A stretch of 24,014 nucleotides of DNA from an uncultured bacterium (GTDB lineage Bacteria > Bacillota > Clostridia > Lachnospirales > Lachnospiraceae): contig CAJMON010000053.1 of assembly GCA_905214955.1 (NCBI GenBank), forward strand, positions 1 through 24,014. The letters are read 5' to 3'. The notes under the pieces are model-generated. The model made no database searches, was not told where the DNA came from, and saw nothing but the letters and a program-made list of their open reading frames with translations. Made by a program: the position numbers and the translations under genes. Positions 8,510-15,124 of the stretch are shown one piece after another. The stretch's first letter is position 1; every line of letters begins with the position of its first letter.

Positions 8510-8772
8510 ACAGATTCTGTCTCAGAAGCACCGGCACTGCCTTCCTTCTTCGCCGCTTCTTCTTTCCAGAAGATTCCCCGTCTTCCAGGTTCCCCAAGGC
8601 GCTCCATCTCTACTTTGTAAATCATCAGTCTTAATAAGTAATCCGGCATCTTTCGGTTTCCCAGCTCCCAGTCCTGCAGTGTCCGGTAGGGAATCCCAAA
8701 ATATTCTGCAAATTGTTTTTTATTCATTCCAGTTTTTCTCCGAAGCTGGATCAGAGTGTCTTTTGAGTCCAT
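8506..8772 (-). CDS. Small XRE-type helix-turn-helix regulator
   Basis: 88 residues from the ATG at 8772, which has AAGGAG 6 bases upstream. The frame also opens 18 bases earlier, but that ATG has no ribosome binding site. Residues about 4-58 form an XRE-like HTH: LIQLRRKTGMNKKQFAEYFG then IPYRTLQDWELGNR, the second being the recognition helix. The last 30 residues are charged, with no recognised ligand or dimerisation domain. It is the first gene of the operon, overlapping the GTPase-endonuclease gene by 4 bases (ATGA), so it is probably translationally coupled to it. It likely controls its own promoter at 8806-8834. Confidence 0.85.
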   Translation of the reverse strand: MDSKDTLIQLRRKTGMNKKQFAEYFGIPYRTLQDWELGNRKMPDYLLRLMIYKVEMERLGEPGRRGIFWKEEAAKKEGSAGASETESV

Positions 8773-8805
8773 AACTTTCTCCTTTATCATACGCGTTGTG
8801 TATCT

Positions 8806-8834
8806 ATCATAGCATAACTTTCCTTCAAATGCAA
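8806..8834 (-). promoter_or_regulatory. Promoter of the HTH-GTPase/endonuclease-MATE operon
   Basis: Minus strand TTGCAT (8829-8834), a 17-base spacer and TATGAT (8806-8811). The sequence between the -10 and the gene carries TATGATA twice (overlapping the -10, and again just before the gene), with ACGCGT between them. These repeated sites could bind the HTH protein. Confidence 0.65.
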
Positions 8835-8852
8835 GCCCCAGGAAAAAGAATC

Positions 8853-8879
8853 AAAAAAGAACCCTGTCTCCAGGATTCT
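8853..8879 (-). terminator. Terminator of the yhcH-SGNH hydrolase operon
   Basis: Minus strand AGAATCCTG (8871-8879) pairs with CAGGGTTCT (8858-8866) over a GAGA tetraloop, followed by six T (8853-8858). One pair is G-U only on the minus strand, which fits this direction. It isolates the hydrolase genes from the HTH operon. Confidence 0.85.
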
Positions 8880-8898
8880 CTTTTGATATATCTGCTTC

Positions 8899-9543
8899 TT
8901 ACTTTACAAGCTGCGGCACAAGTTCTGCCAGTGCTTCTGCCAGCTGGGCATGTCCTGTCTCAGTAAGATGCATATAATCTACATGGTTTGGACCGTCTTT
9001 TACCACCCTGTTGGCATCCAGGTAATGACATCCCATCTCCTCAGCCAGTGTCTGATACAGTGGTGCCAGCTGTTCGGATTTTTCCGCACAGCCCCGGCCC
9101 ATAGTGGCTGCGCAGGCTGTCTTCGCGTATTCCCGGCCGATATTCTGAGGTGTTACAATCAGGATATTGCTTTTTCCGCCTCTCCAGCATCCGGCATTTG
9201 CTGCTTTTTCTACTACCCGGCGCAATCCCTGGACAATACACTCCGGGGAAACGCTAAACCGTTCTTTGGTATCGTTGGTTCCCAGCATGAGGATCAGCAG
9301 ATCCACAGGCTCATGGGAAAGCAGGCAGGGCAGAATATAGTCCAGGCCTGCCAGTCCTTCACTTAACGGATCCTGAAAACTGCTGGTGCGGCCATTGAGC
9401 CCCTCTTCGCAGATCAGGTATTCTTCTCCAAGCTTTTTCTGGAGCAGTCCTGTCCACCGCTTCATCTCGTCAAACCGGCCATTCGTCTCTGCGCAGTATC
9501 CGTGGGTGTTGGAATCTCCGAAACATACGATGTGCTTTTTCAT
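8899..9543 (-). CDS. SGNH/GDSL-family hydrolase (esterase)
   Basis: A 214-residue protein with no signal peptide, so cytoplasmic. Catalytic blocks are clear: FGDSN with the nucleophile S11, the oxyanion Gly in GLNGRT (48-52), GTND with N90, and DYMH with D189 and H192. This is the rhamnogalacturonan acetylesterase-like or arylesterase-like branch of the SGNH family. The natural ester is unknown, though removal of acetyl groups from imported sugars is plausible. The ATG overlaps the stop of the yhcH gene (ATGA) and AGGAG lies 7 bases upstream. The pairing with YhcH suggests sugar-derivative metabolism. Confidence 0.9.
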   Translation of the reverse strand: MKKHIVCFGDSNTHGYCAETNGRFDEMKRWTGLLQKKLGEEYLICEEGLNGRTSSFQDPLSEGLAGLDYILPCLLSHEPVDLLILMLGTNDTKERFSVSPECIVQGLRRVVEKAANAGCWRGGKSNILIVTPQNIGREYAKTACAATMGRGCAEKSEQLAPLYQTLAEEMGCHYLDANRVVKDGPNHVDYMHLTETGHAQLAEALAELVPQLVK

Positions 9544-9992
9544 GCGTTTTCTCCTATCACTGGTACTTTGATAACAATTTTCCGAACCTGGGCCGGTTCA
9601 TTCACACAGATATCCGGCATATGGCCATCTTCCGGCATGAGAATCCGGTATTCCCCATCTGTCAGCAGCTGATCCGTTCCCTCGAAATTGTTTGCATAAA
9701 ATTCTACGTCCTTCTCAGCATCATAAGCCTGGGTACAGGCCTGCTGGTGCATCACCTCCAGCGGCTCGGTGCCGATGAGCTCTTTGCCGTGGATCATGTA
9801 CTGAATATCCGCATATTTTCTGTGGGCTTCGTATGCGCCCTCTCTGCGGGGCTTTGTGGTGTAGGTCTTTACAATGGCAAAAACACCGTCTCCCAGTTCA
9901 TATCGTCCATCTTCAGTCTTCTCAGGATCGAAATTTTTTAAAAACACATAGGCTGTCTGAGACAGTTTCTGAATATCTTCGCAGCGTTTCAT
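9540..9992 (-). CDS. YhcH/YjgK/YiaL family protein (DUF386)
   Basis: A 150-residue cupin-like protein. Family signatures are the central EAHRKYADIQYMIHG segment and the later ILMPEDGHMPDI, which supply likely metal-binding H and E residues. Members are found with sialic acid and other sugar-acid catabolic genes; some act as anomerases (mutarotases). The exact sugar here is not evident. The ATG follows GGGGG at a normal distance. It is the first gene of a two-gene operon with the SGNH hydrolase, driven by a strong promoter with a cre-like site beside it, so carbon catabolite control is likely. Confidence 0.88.
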   Translation of the reverse strand: MKRCEDIQKLSQTAYVFLKNFDPEKTEDGRYELGDGVFAIVKTYTTKPRREGAYEAHRKYADIQYMIHGKELIGTEPLEVMHQQACTQAYDAEKDVEFYANNFEGTDQLLTDGEYRILMPEDGHMPDICVNEPAQVRKIVIKVPVIGENA

Positions 9993-10027
9993 GGTTAACC
10001 CCCTGTTATTTTTCTGATACTGCAGTT

Positions 10028-10056
10028 ATTATAGCCTTTTCTCATTCATTTGTAAA
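10028..10056 (-). promoter_or_regulatory. Promoter of the yhcH-SGNH hydrolase operon
   Basis: Minus strand TTTACA (10051-10056), a 17-base spacer and a perfect TATAAT (10028-10033), about 36 bases before the start codon. Confidence 0.85.
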
Positions 10057-10061
10057 CTATG

Positions 10062-10075
10062 AGAAACCGCTTGCG
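10062..10075. promoter_or_regulatory. cre-like catabolite control site
   Basis: The plus strand reads agaaaccgcttgcg. This fits the CcpA consensus TGAAANCGNTTNCA at every fixed position except the two outermost bases. It lies 5 bases upstream of the -35 of the yhcH promoter. The position just upstream of the promoter allows either activation or repression. Confidence 0.5.
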
Positions 10076-10122
10076 CGTTTTAGGTCTTGTATAAGCATGA
10101 ACTTTGGGTTGTTGCTTCACGT

Positions 10123-10157
10123 AGATCAAAATTGGTCCACCGGATCAATTTTGATCT
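10123..10157. repeat. Perfect 12-bp inverted repeat between yhcH promoter and dnaJ-like gene
   Basis: AGATCAAAATTG (10123-10134) and CAATTTTGATCT (10146-10157) are exact reverse complements around an 11-base spacer. No T-run follows on either strand, so it is not a standard terminator. It could be an operator or a small repeat. The dnaJ-like terminator lies immediately next to it. Confidence 0.6.
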
Positions 10158-10165
10158 GCTTGGCA

Positions 10166-10207
10166 ATAAAAAGAGAGGCCACGGCTTTTACGCCGCGCTG
10201 CCTCTCT
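10166..10207 (-). terminator. Terminator overlapping the end of the dnaJ-like gene
   Basis: Minus strand AGAGAGGC (10200-10207) pairs with GCCTCTCT (10172-10179), with an inner GCGGCG/GCCGTG-type arm, and TTTTT follows. The 5' arm encodes the last residues of the dnaJ-like protein, so the stop codon (10188-10190) lies inside the hairpin. Confidence 0.8.
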
Positions 10208-11306
10208 GGCCATGTGCTGTACTTCCCTGCTCGTTTTCCAGGGCCTGCCTAAATTCCTGCAGTTTTCTTTTCGCTTCCGGTCCAAGATTTTTTGGAACCT
10301 GGATCTGGACAATCACATACAGGTCTCCGTGAACCGCCGGATCTTTCATGGAAACAATTCCTTTTCCTCTTAAACGGATCTTGGAGCCGGACTGAGTGCC
10401 TTCCCGGACTTTACACAACACCCTGCCATCCAAGGTCTGTACTGGAATCTCTCCGCCAAGAACTGCCGTGGTAAATGGTATATTTACCGTCGTGTATACA
10501 TCTATGCCCTTTCGCTCAAATCCCGGTTTTTCCAGAATCGTTACCTTCAAAAGCAGATCTCCTGCACTGCCGCCTCCGCTTCCCGGCATTCCTTTACCTT
10601 TCAGGCGGATGCTCTTTCCATTATCAATGCCCGCCGGAATGTGTACCTTTAAAGACTGGATCCTGCCCGATCCTTCCTGCAGCCGGATCACCTTGTCGCA
10701 TCCAAATGCCGCTTCATCAAAGCTCACAGTAATCTCCGACGTCACATCCTGACCCTTCTCGGAAAATCCGCCATAGCCGAATTCACTCTGGCCAAATCCT
10801 CCGGAAGACTGTCTGCCGCCAAAACCTTCAAATCCGTTTCCACCGAAACTGCTTCCTTTAAAGCTGCTCTTTCCGGACGCTTTTCCATTTTGGCCATGGA
10901 ACATATTTCCAAACAGATCACCAAAAATATCCCCCATATCGCCGCCTTCAAAGTGAAATTCGTGATAGGTGCCATTGGGATCTGTATAGGAACCGCTTCT
11001 GCCGCCAGTTCCGGAAAATCTAGATCCGTCTCCAAATCCGCCGAACCCCGCACTGCCATATCCTCCTGCCGCGCTGCCGTCAAATGCTGCATGGCCAAAC
11101 TGGTCATACAGTTTCTTCTTTTCGGTATCGCTTAACACATCATAGGCTTCTGTGACCTCTTTAAACTTCTGTTCTGCGTCCGGATTTCCCACATTGGAAT
11201 CCGGGTGATATTTCTTCGCCAGTTTTCGATATGCTTTCTTAATCTCTTTTTCATCTGCGTTTCTATTTATGCCAAGGACTTCGTAATAGTCTCTCTTTGC
11301 TGCCAT
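10188..11306 (-). CDS. DnaJ-type co-chaperone without zinc finger (CbpA-like, type II)
   Basis: The protein has 372 residues from the ATG at 11306, which has AGGAGG 8 bases upstream (the frame opens 9 bases earlier at a GTG). Residues 1-70 are a J domain with HPD at 34-36, the site that stimulates DnaK ATPase. Residues about 72-185 are a long glycine/phenylalanine-rich region with GFGG and SGG repeats. The rest is the substrate-binding C-terminal region (DVTSEITVSFDEAAFG, then VHIPAGIDNGKSIRLKGKGMPG). The four CxxCxGxG zinc motifs of true DnaJ are absent, so it resembles CbpA. It is transcribed alone, which suggests an accessory rather than the main dnaK-operon J protein. Confidence 0.92.
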   Translation of the reverse strand: MAAKRDYYEVLGINRNADEKEIKKAYRKLAKKYHPDSNVGNPDAEQKFKEVTEAYDVLSDTEKKKLYDQFGHAAFDGSAAGGYGSAGFGGFGDGSRFSGTGGRSGSYTDPNGTYHEFHFEGGDMGDIFGDLFGNMFHGQNGKASGKSSFKGSSFGGNGFEGFGGRQSSGGFGQSEFGYGGFSEKGQDVTSEITVSFDEAAFGCDKVIRLQEGSGRIQSLKVHIPAGIDNGKSIRLKGKGMPGSGGGSAGDLLLKVTILEKPGFERKGIDVYTTVNIPFTTAVLGGEIPVQTLDGRVLCKVREGTQSGSKIRLRGKGIVSMKDPAVHGDLYVIVQIQVPKNLGPEAKRKLQEFRQALENEQGSTAHGQRGSAA

Positions 11307-11334
11307 ATGATCCACCTCCTGACACAGTCAGCAG

Positions 11335-11362
11335 ACCTGAAACCTTAAAACAGATTTCAGGT
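11335..11362 (-). promoter_or_regulatory. Inverted repeat in the dnaJ-like gene leader
   Basis: ACCTGAAA (11335-11342) and TTTCAGGT (11355-11362) are exact reverse complements 12 bases apart, between the promoter and the ribosome binding site. It does not match CIRCE (HrcA) or the CtsR direct repeat. It could be an mRNA hairpin or an operator. Confidence 0.5.
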
Positions 11363-11380
11363 TTTGTTTGTTCTATTTGT

Positions 11381-11409
11381 AATATAACACCCGTTTTTCT
11401 GTCTGTCAA
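11381..11409 (-). promoter_or_regulatory. Promoter of the dnaJ-like gene
   Basis: Minus strand TTGACA (11404-11409), a 17-base spacer and TATATT (11381-11386). The -35 lies 15 bases after the stop of the upstream 80-residue gene. Confidence 0.8.
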
Positions 11410-11423
11410 GAGATTTTCCATAT

Positions 11424-11666
11424 TTATTTTTGATCTTTGATGTCCAAAATTTCCGCAAGCACCTGAATCAGAATCTCATTGGTGCAGGACTTGATATAGC
11501 CCATAATGTTCAGCATCACCTCATCGTTTTTCTGGTATTCAGTGAGTTTTGGATCATGTTTGACTTTATCCAGCATTTTAATCAGCTGGTAGGACAGATC
11601 CTCATAGGTTTCCATGGTGGCATCCGTCACTAATTTACGCAGTTCCTCTTTATCTGCAGGTACCAT
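11424..11666 (-). CDS. Small helical protein of unknown function
   Basis: An 80-residue protein, not recognised. It is acidic/basic mixed and predicted almost wholly helical by its heptad-like pattern (LSYQLIKMLDKV, then EVMLNIMGYIKSC, then ILIQVLAEILDI). It has a single Cys and no signal peptide or membrane helix. The ATG has GAGGGAAAA upstream. It lies alone between a palindromic repeat and the dnaJ-like promoter. It is accepted as a gene because of its ribosome binding site, the clean amphipathic pattern and the lack of a better frame. It might be a small dimeric adaptor, but no function can be given. Confidence 0.65.
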   Translation of the reverse strand: MVPADKEELRKLVTDATMETYEDLSYQLIKMLDKVKHDPKLTEYQKNDEVMLNIMGYIKSCTNEILIQVLAEILDIKDQK

Positions 11667-11697
11667 ACTGTTTTCCCTCTTTTCAAGTAAAAATTTT

Positions 11698-11876
11698 ATA
11701 ATTGTTCAGAGCAGCCGCAAAAATGCCGTGCACATAATAACTGTTCAGAGCAGCCTCCAAAATGCTGCGCAATTCGTCAGTGTGACGTATCCTCCAAATT
11801 AAATTTCAAAAACGGGCTTTAAAATGCAAGCATTTTACGCCCGTTTTATGAAATTTTACCTGGCTCTGAACAATTA
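11698..11876. repeat. MITE-like palindromic element ending at the smpB stop codon
   Basis: The block is bounded by inverted copies of TAATTGTTCAGAGC: it reads forward at 11698-11712 and reversed at 11862-11876. A degenerate direct repeat of about 32 bases occupies 11700-11731 and 11739-11770. The right part (11794-11876) is a near-continuous hairpin: AAAACGGGC/GCCCGTTTT outer arms and TAAAATGC/GCATTTTA inner arms over a CTTG tip. This 83-base part has a second, inverted copy at 23932-24014 with roughly 80% identity. It probably also serves as the terminator of smpB. No transposase is present, so a MITE or REP-type repeat is the best description. Confidence 0.75.
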
Positions 11877-12338
11877 CAGGTTTTTCACTTTAAATTCTTT
11901 TTCTGCTTCCCGTCTCTGGTCTTTCTTTGCAATATCCTGGCGCTTGTCATAAAGCTTTTTACCTCTGCACAGCCCTACTTCCACCTTCACCAGGCTCCCT
12001 TTAAAATAAACCTTCAGCGGCATCAGGGTACAGCCCTTTTCTTTCACCTTTCCAAGAAGCTTGTTAATCTCATATTTGTGCATGAGAAGCTTTTTCACAC
12101 GGAGAGGGTCTTTATTGAAAATATTTCCTTTTTCATAGGGGCTGATGTGCATTCCGTACACATACACTTCTCCGTTCTCAATCCGGATAAACGCTTCCTT
12201 GATGCTGCATCTTCCCATACGCAGAGATTTCACTTCGGTTCCGTGAAGGGAAATTCCTGCTTCATATGTGTCATCTACAAAATAATCATGATACGCCTTT
12301 TTGTTGTTGGCGATCAGTTTGATAGATTCCTTTCCCAT
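11874..12338 (-). CDS. smpB: SsrA-binding protein SmpB
   Basis: A 154-residue protein that binds tmRNA and brings it to stalled ribosomes for trans-translation. Family features are IANNKKAYHDYFVDDTYEAG, GTEVKSLRMG, KRRR-type basic tail residues (YDKRQDIAKKDQRREAEKE) and CRGKKLYDKR. Length is normal. The start codon directly follows the rnr stop (TAA then ATG with no gap), and GAGGAGG lies in the last codons of rnr, so the two are co-translated. RNase R degrades the faulty mRNAs handled by trans-translation, which fits the pairing. The stop codon TAA forms the first bases of the palindromic repeat downstream. No ssrA gene was found in the window. Confidence 0.97.
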   Translation of the reverse strand: MGKESIKLIANNKKAYHDYFVDDTYEAGISLHGTEVKSLRMGRCSIKEAFIRIENGEVYVYGMHISPYEKGNIFNKDPLRVKKLLMHKYEINKLLGKVKEKGCTLMPLKVYFKGSLVKVEVGLCRGKKLYDKRQDIAKKDQRREAEKEFKVKNL

Positions 12339-14483
12339 TTAAGTTTCCTCCTCAAAATCCTCTGCCAGTACAAAATCAATGGTTCTGCTGATCTTGTCTG
12401 CCTCCAGCACACGCACCCGTACAGGCTGTCCTAAGCGGAATACCCGTCCGGTATCCACACCCACCATTTCTCTTTTTTCTTCCTGATAATAATACCGGTC
12501 ATCAAAGAGATTGGAAACGTGGATCATGCCTTCTACGGTATTGGGAAGCTCCACATACATGCCCCAGGTAGTCAGTCCGGAAATAATACCGTCAAAGACT
12601 TTTCCAATCTGATGCTCCATGTACTCTGCCTTCTTCATCTTGTCTGCTTCTCGCTCTGCATCGTCTGCCCGGCGCTCAGTTTTGCTGGCCTGAGCCGCCA
12701 CATCATCCAAAATGCCTGCATAATGCTCCAGCTTTTCTGATGTCATTCTTCCCCGGAGATTGTCCTTGATAATCCGGTGAATCTGCAGATCCGGATACCG
12801 GCGGATAGGGGATGTAAAATGACAGTAATACTTGGCTGCCAGACCAAAATGTCCGGTGCACTGGGTACTGTATTTCGCCTGCTTCATGGAACGCAGGGTC
12901 ATCCGGCTGATCATGGCCTCTTCCGGAGAATCCTCAATCTTTGCCAGAAGCTTCTGCAGCTCTTTGGGATGAATCTCATCGTGGGAATTGCGCAGATAAT
13001 AGCCAAAATTCCGGATAAAGTCCTGGAGCGCCTGAATCTTCTCCGGATCCGGATTCTCATGGGTCCGGTATACGAAAGGAATCTCCTGCCAGAAATAATC
13101 CTCTGCTACGGTCTCATTGGCCGCCAGCATAAAATCCTCGATGATCTTTGTGGCCACATTCCGGTCATAGGGGTGAATGTCCACCGGACAGCCTTTTTCA
13201 TCCAGCACAATCTTGGATTCCGGAAAATCAAAGTCAATAGAGCCTCTGGCTTTTCTCTTTTTCCGAAGCAGGGCTGCCAGAGTTTCCATTTCCTGGAACA
13301 TGGGAACAAATTCCTGATAGGTTTCTATTTCTTCCGGGTCCTGATCTGTAAGAATTTTTTTCACGCTGGTGTAAGTCATGCGCCGGTCAATATTGACCAC
13401 CGTCTCTGCAATCTGGTGGCTCACAATAGTTCCTTTTTCATCAATGTCCATGAGGCAGCTTAATGCCAGCCGGTCTTCTCCTGCATTTAAGGAGCAGATG
13501 CCATTAGACAGGCGGTGGGGCAGCATGGGAATGACCCGGTCTGTCAGATACACACTGGTACCCCGCTTTAAAGCCTCCCGGTCTAAGGCACTGTTTTCCT
13601 GGACATAATTGCTCACGTCTGCGATGTGGACGCCCAGATGCCACAGATTTCCTTCTTTTGTCAGAGAAATGGCATCATCCAGATCTTTTGCATCCTCTCC
13701 GTCAATGGTCACCATCTGCCAGGAACGCAGATCCAGTCTTCCTGCCCGGTCTGCCTCACTGACTTCACTGGCCACCCGTTCCGCCTGGTTTAACACCTTT
13801 TCTGGAAATTCCTGGGGAATGTCATGGGCATACACAATGGAAAGGATGTCCGTTCCCGGATCGTTCACATGTCCGATAATCTCCTTGATCTTTCCTTCTG
13901 GATTTTTGTTTTTGCTGCCATAATCTGTAAGCTCTACCAGCACCTTATGCCCGTCCACAGCCCCTTTGCTCCATTCCTTTGGAATGAAAATATCTCTGGT
14001 AAACCGCTGATTATCTGGCACTGCAAAGCCATAATTCCGGCTTTCCTGATACGTGGCAATCACTTCTTTGATTCCACGCTCCAGAATCCGGACAATCTTT
14101 CCTTCCTGGCGCTTTCCGGTTTTTCCCGGAAGCAGCGTCACCTGCACCGTATCTCCGTGAAAAGCTCCGCCAATGGATTCCTCCGGGATGAAAATATCCT
14201 CTTCTCTTCCTTCGACTTCCACAAAACCGAATCCCTTGGGATGCGCCACAAAGGTGCCCGTCAGCGTCACGCTCTGGGCAATCTGGTATTTTCCTCTTTT
14301 GGAAACTTCGATCTTCCCGTCTGCCAGAAGGGCATCCAGCACCTGCACCAGTGCTTCCCGGTCCTCCCTTGCCACCTGCATGACAATGGCCAGTTCCTTC
14401 TGTTTCATGGGAACGTAGGTTTTATCCTGCATCAGCGCCAGCACCATGTGCTTTCGCTGTTCAAATAACTGTTTTTCGTCCAT
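12339..14483 (-). CDS. rnr: Ribonuclease R
   Basis: The protein has 714 residues from the ATG at 14483, which has GGGAG 8 bases upstream. The frame opens 69 bases earlier, inside a terminator hairpin, and is not used. It is a processive 3'-5' exoribonuclease of the RNB family: an N-terminal winged-helix segment, two cold-shock/OB domains (about 75-200), the RNB catalytic motif DGEDAKDLDDA at 261-271 with its metal-binding aspartates, and a C-terminal S1 domain (about 625-705). The lysine-rich tail of the E. coli enzyme is missing; the protein ends EDFEEET. It is in the conserved secG-rnr-smpB order, but a structured RNA and a terminator separate it from secG. Confidence 0.96.
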   Translation of the reverse strand: MDEKQLFEQRKHMVLALMQDKTYVPMKQKELAIVMQVAREDREALVQVLDALLADGKIEVSKRGKYQIAQSVTLTGTFVAHPKGFGFVEVEGREEDIFIPEESIGGAFHGDTVQVTLLPGKTGKRQEGKIVRILERGIKEVIATYQESRNYGFAVPDNQRFTRDIFIPKEWSKGAVDGHKVLVELTDYGSKNKNPEGKIKEIIGHVNDPGTDILSIVYAHDIPQEFPEKVLNQAERVASEVSEADRAGRLDLRSWQMVTIDGEDAKDLDDAISLTKEGNLWHLGVHIADVSNYVQENSALDREALKRGTSVYLTDRVIPMLPHRLSNGICSLNAGEDRLALSCLMDIDEKGTIVSHQIAETVVNIDRRMTYTSVKKILTDQDPEEIETYQEFVPMFQEMETLAALLRKKRKARGSIDFDFPESKIVLDEKGCPVDIHPYDRNVATKIIEDFMLAANETVAEDYFWQEIPFVYRTHENPDPEKIQALQDFIRNFGYYLRNSHDEIHPKELQKLLAKIEDSPEEAMISRMTLRSMKQAKYSTQCTGHFGLAAKYYCHFTSPIRRYPDLQIHRIIKDNLRGRMTSEKLEHYAGILDDVAAQASKTERRADDAEREADKMKKAEYMEHQIGKVFDGIISGLTTWGMYVELPNTVEGMIHVSNLFDDRYYYQEEKREMVGVDTGRVFRLGQPVRVRVLEADKISRTIDFVLAEDFEEET

Positions 14484-14504
14484 ATTTTTTTCTCCCATAA
14501 GTTG

Positions 14505-14545
14505 AAAAAAGCTGCTGCATTCCGGATGGAACCTTCTGCAACAGC
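14505..14545 (-). terminator. Terminator/attenuator hairpin just before rnr
   Basis: Minus strand GCTGTTGCA (14537-14545) pairs with TGCAGCAGC (14511-14519), with an inner TTCC/GGAA arm, then TTTTTT (14505-14510). The G-U pair exists only on the minus strand. The rnr start codon is 22 bases further on, so rnr must be transcribed by read-through or antitermination. It also marks the 3' end of the structured RNA transcript. Confidence 0.75.
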
Positions 14546-14581
14546 TTTTCATCTTCTTACATCATTATCATACATCTACAT

Positions 14582-14825
14582 ATGAAAGCCCGTCCGATAT
14601 CCATGAATTCGCTCATGCAAGCATGGCTCTTTATGGCTGCCGTCTGGGACTTTCATTCTAACATTTATTACAGAAATCGCTCTGTGCTTCACACTCCCGC
14701 AATTTCTCCCCCAACATTCGCATATCGTGAAGCTTACGCTCCACTTTCAGGCTCATCTTGGGGGCGCGTCCCAAGTTCATTCTCCCGCCTTTGTGCAAGC
14801 ACAGGCAGGGCTGACCTTTGGACAC
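14582..14825 (-). ncRNA. Candidate structured non-coding RNA between secG and rnr
   Basis: In minus-strand order it forms: H1 at 14809-14784 (CCTGCC/GGCGGG plus TGTGC/GCACA, CTTG tip); H2 at 14775-14757 (CTTGGG/CCCAAG); H3 at 14744-14727 (GTGGAGC/GCTTCAC capped by GTAA, a GNRA tetraloop); H4 at 14685-14670 (ACAGA/TCTGT); and a 10-bp stem pairing 14656-14647 with 14591-14582 that encloses a CTTG-capped hairpin at 14625-14614. Three stems have a pair that is G-U on the minus strand but a mismatch on the plus strand, so the RNA is minus-strand. A 55-codon frame from a GTG at 14825 also exists but has no clear ribosome binding site. Size fits known large clostridial RNAs such as raiA; I cannot confirm the family. 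Confidence 0.6.
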
Positions 14826-14830
14826 TGTAA

Positions 14831-15070
14831 TTAAAAGTTCAGGTTTAAGATTACTGAAATCACAATATATGCAACCGCAGTAATGGTCGTAAATTTTACA
14901 AGTCTTCCTTCAATGGAACGGCTCTTGTTCTTAGACCAGTAGGTATCTGTCATACTTCCGGAAAGACTACCCAGTCCCTGATCCTTTCCTTCCTGCATCA
15001 ATACGATCACGGTCAAAGCGATACAGTCAATAATAAATAAGATTGTCAGAATGATTCTTAAAACTGCCAC
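14831..15070 (-). CDS. secG: Preprotein translocase subunit SecG
   Basis: A 79-residue membrane protein with two helices (residues about 3-25 and 56-77) joined by the conserved loop VLMQEGKDQGLGSLSG. SecG is the small auxiliary subunit of the SecYEG export channel. It starts with GTG, preceded by GAGGAGGTG. It has its own promoter at 15096-15124 and is followed directly by the structured RNA region. The family is short (70-80 residues), so this is complete. Confidence 0.93.
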   Translation of the reverse strand: MAVLRIILTILFIIDCIALTVIVLMQEGKDQGLGSLSGSMTDTYWSKNKSRSIEGRLVKFTTITAVAYIVISVILNLNF

Positions 15071-15095
15071 GGTGACACCTCCTCACATGAATTTG

Positions 15096-15124
15096 AGTGT
15101 AGCATAGCAGTCCCGGAATGTCAA
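15096..15124 (-). promoter_or_regulatory. Promoter of secG
   Basis: Minus strand TTGACA (15119-15124), a 17-base spacer and TACACT (15096-15101). The -35 overlaps the stop codon of eno. Confidence 0.7.

Noticed and set aside
10123..10157. Shared terminator for yhcH-side and dnaJ-side transcripts
   Set aside because: No T-run follows either arm, and a proper terminator for the dnaJ-like gene lies next to it.
11335..11362. CIRCE heat-shock operator before the dnaJ-like gene
   Set aside because: The inverted repeat is ACCTGAAA/TTTCAGGT with 12 bases between; CIRCE is TTAGCACTC with a 9-base gap.
14582..14825. tmRNA (ssrA), expected near smpB
   Set aside because: There is no tRNA-like acceptor end with CCA or T-arm and no alanine-rich tag frame.
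14582..14830. 82-residue plus-strand frame in the secG-rnr gap
   Set aside because: It is a shadow of the structured RNA, lacks a ribosome binding site, and the G-U evidence favours the minus strand.
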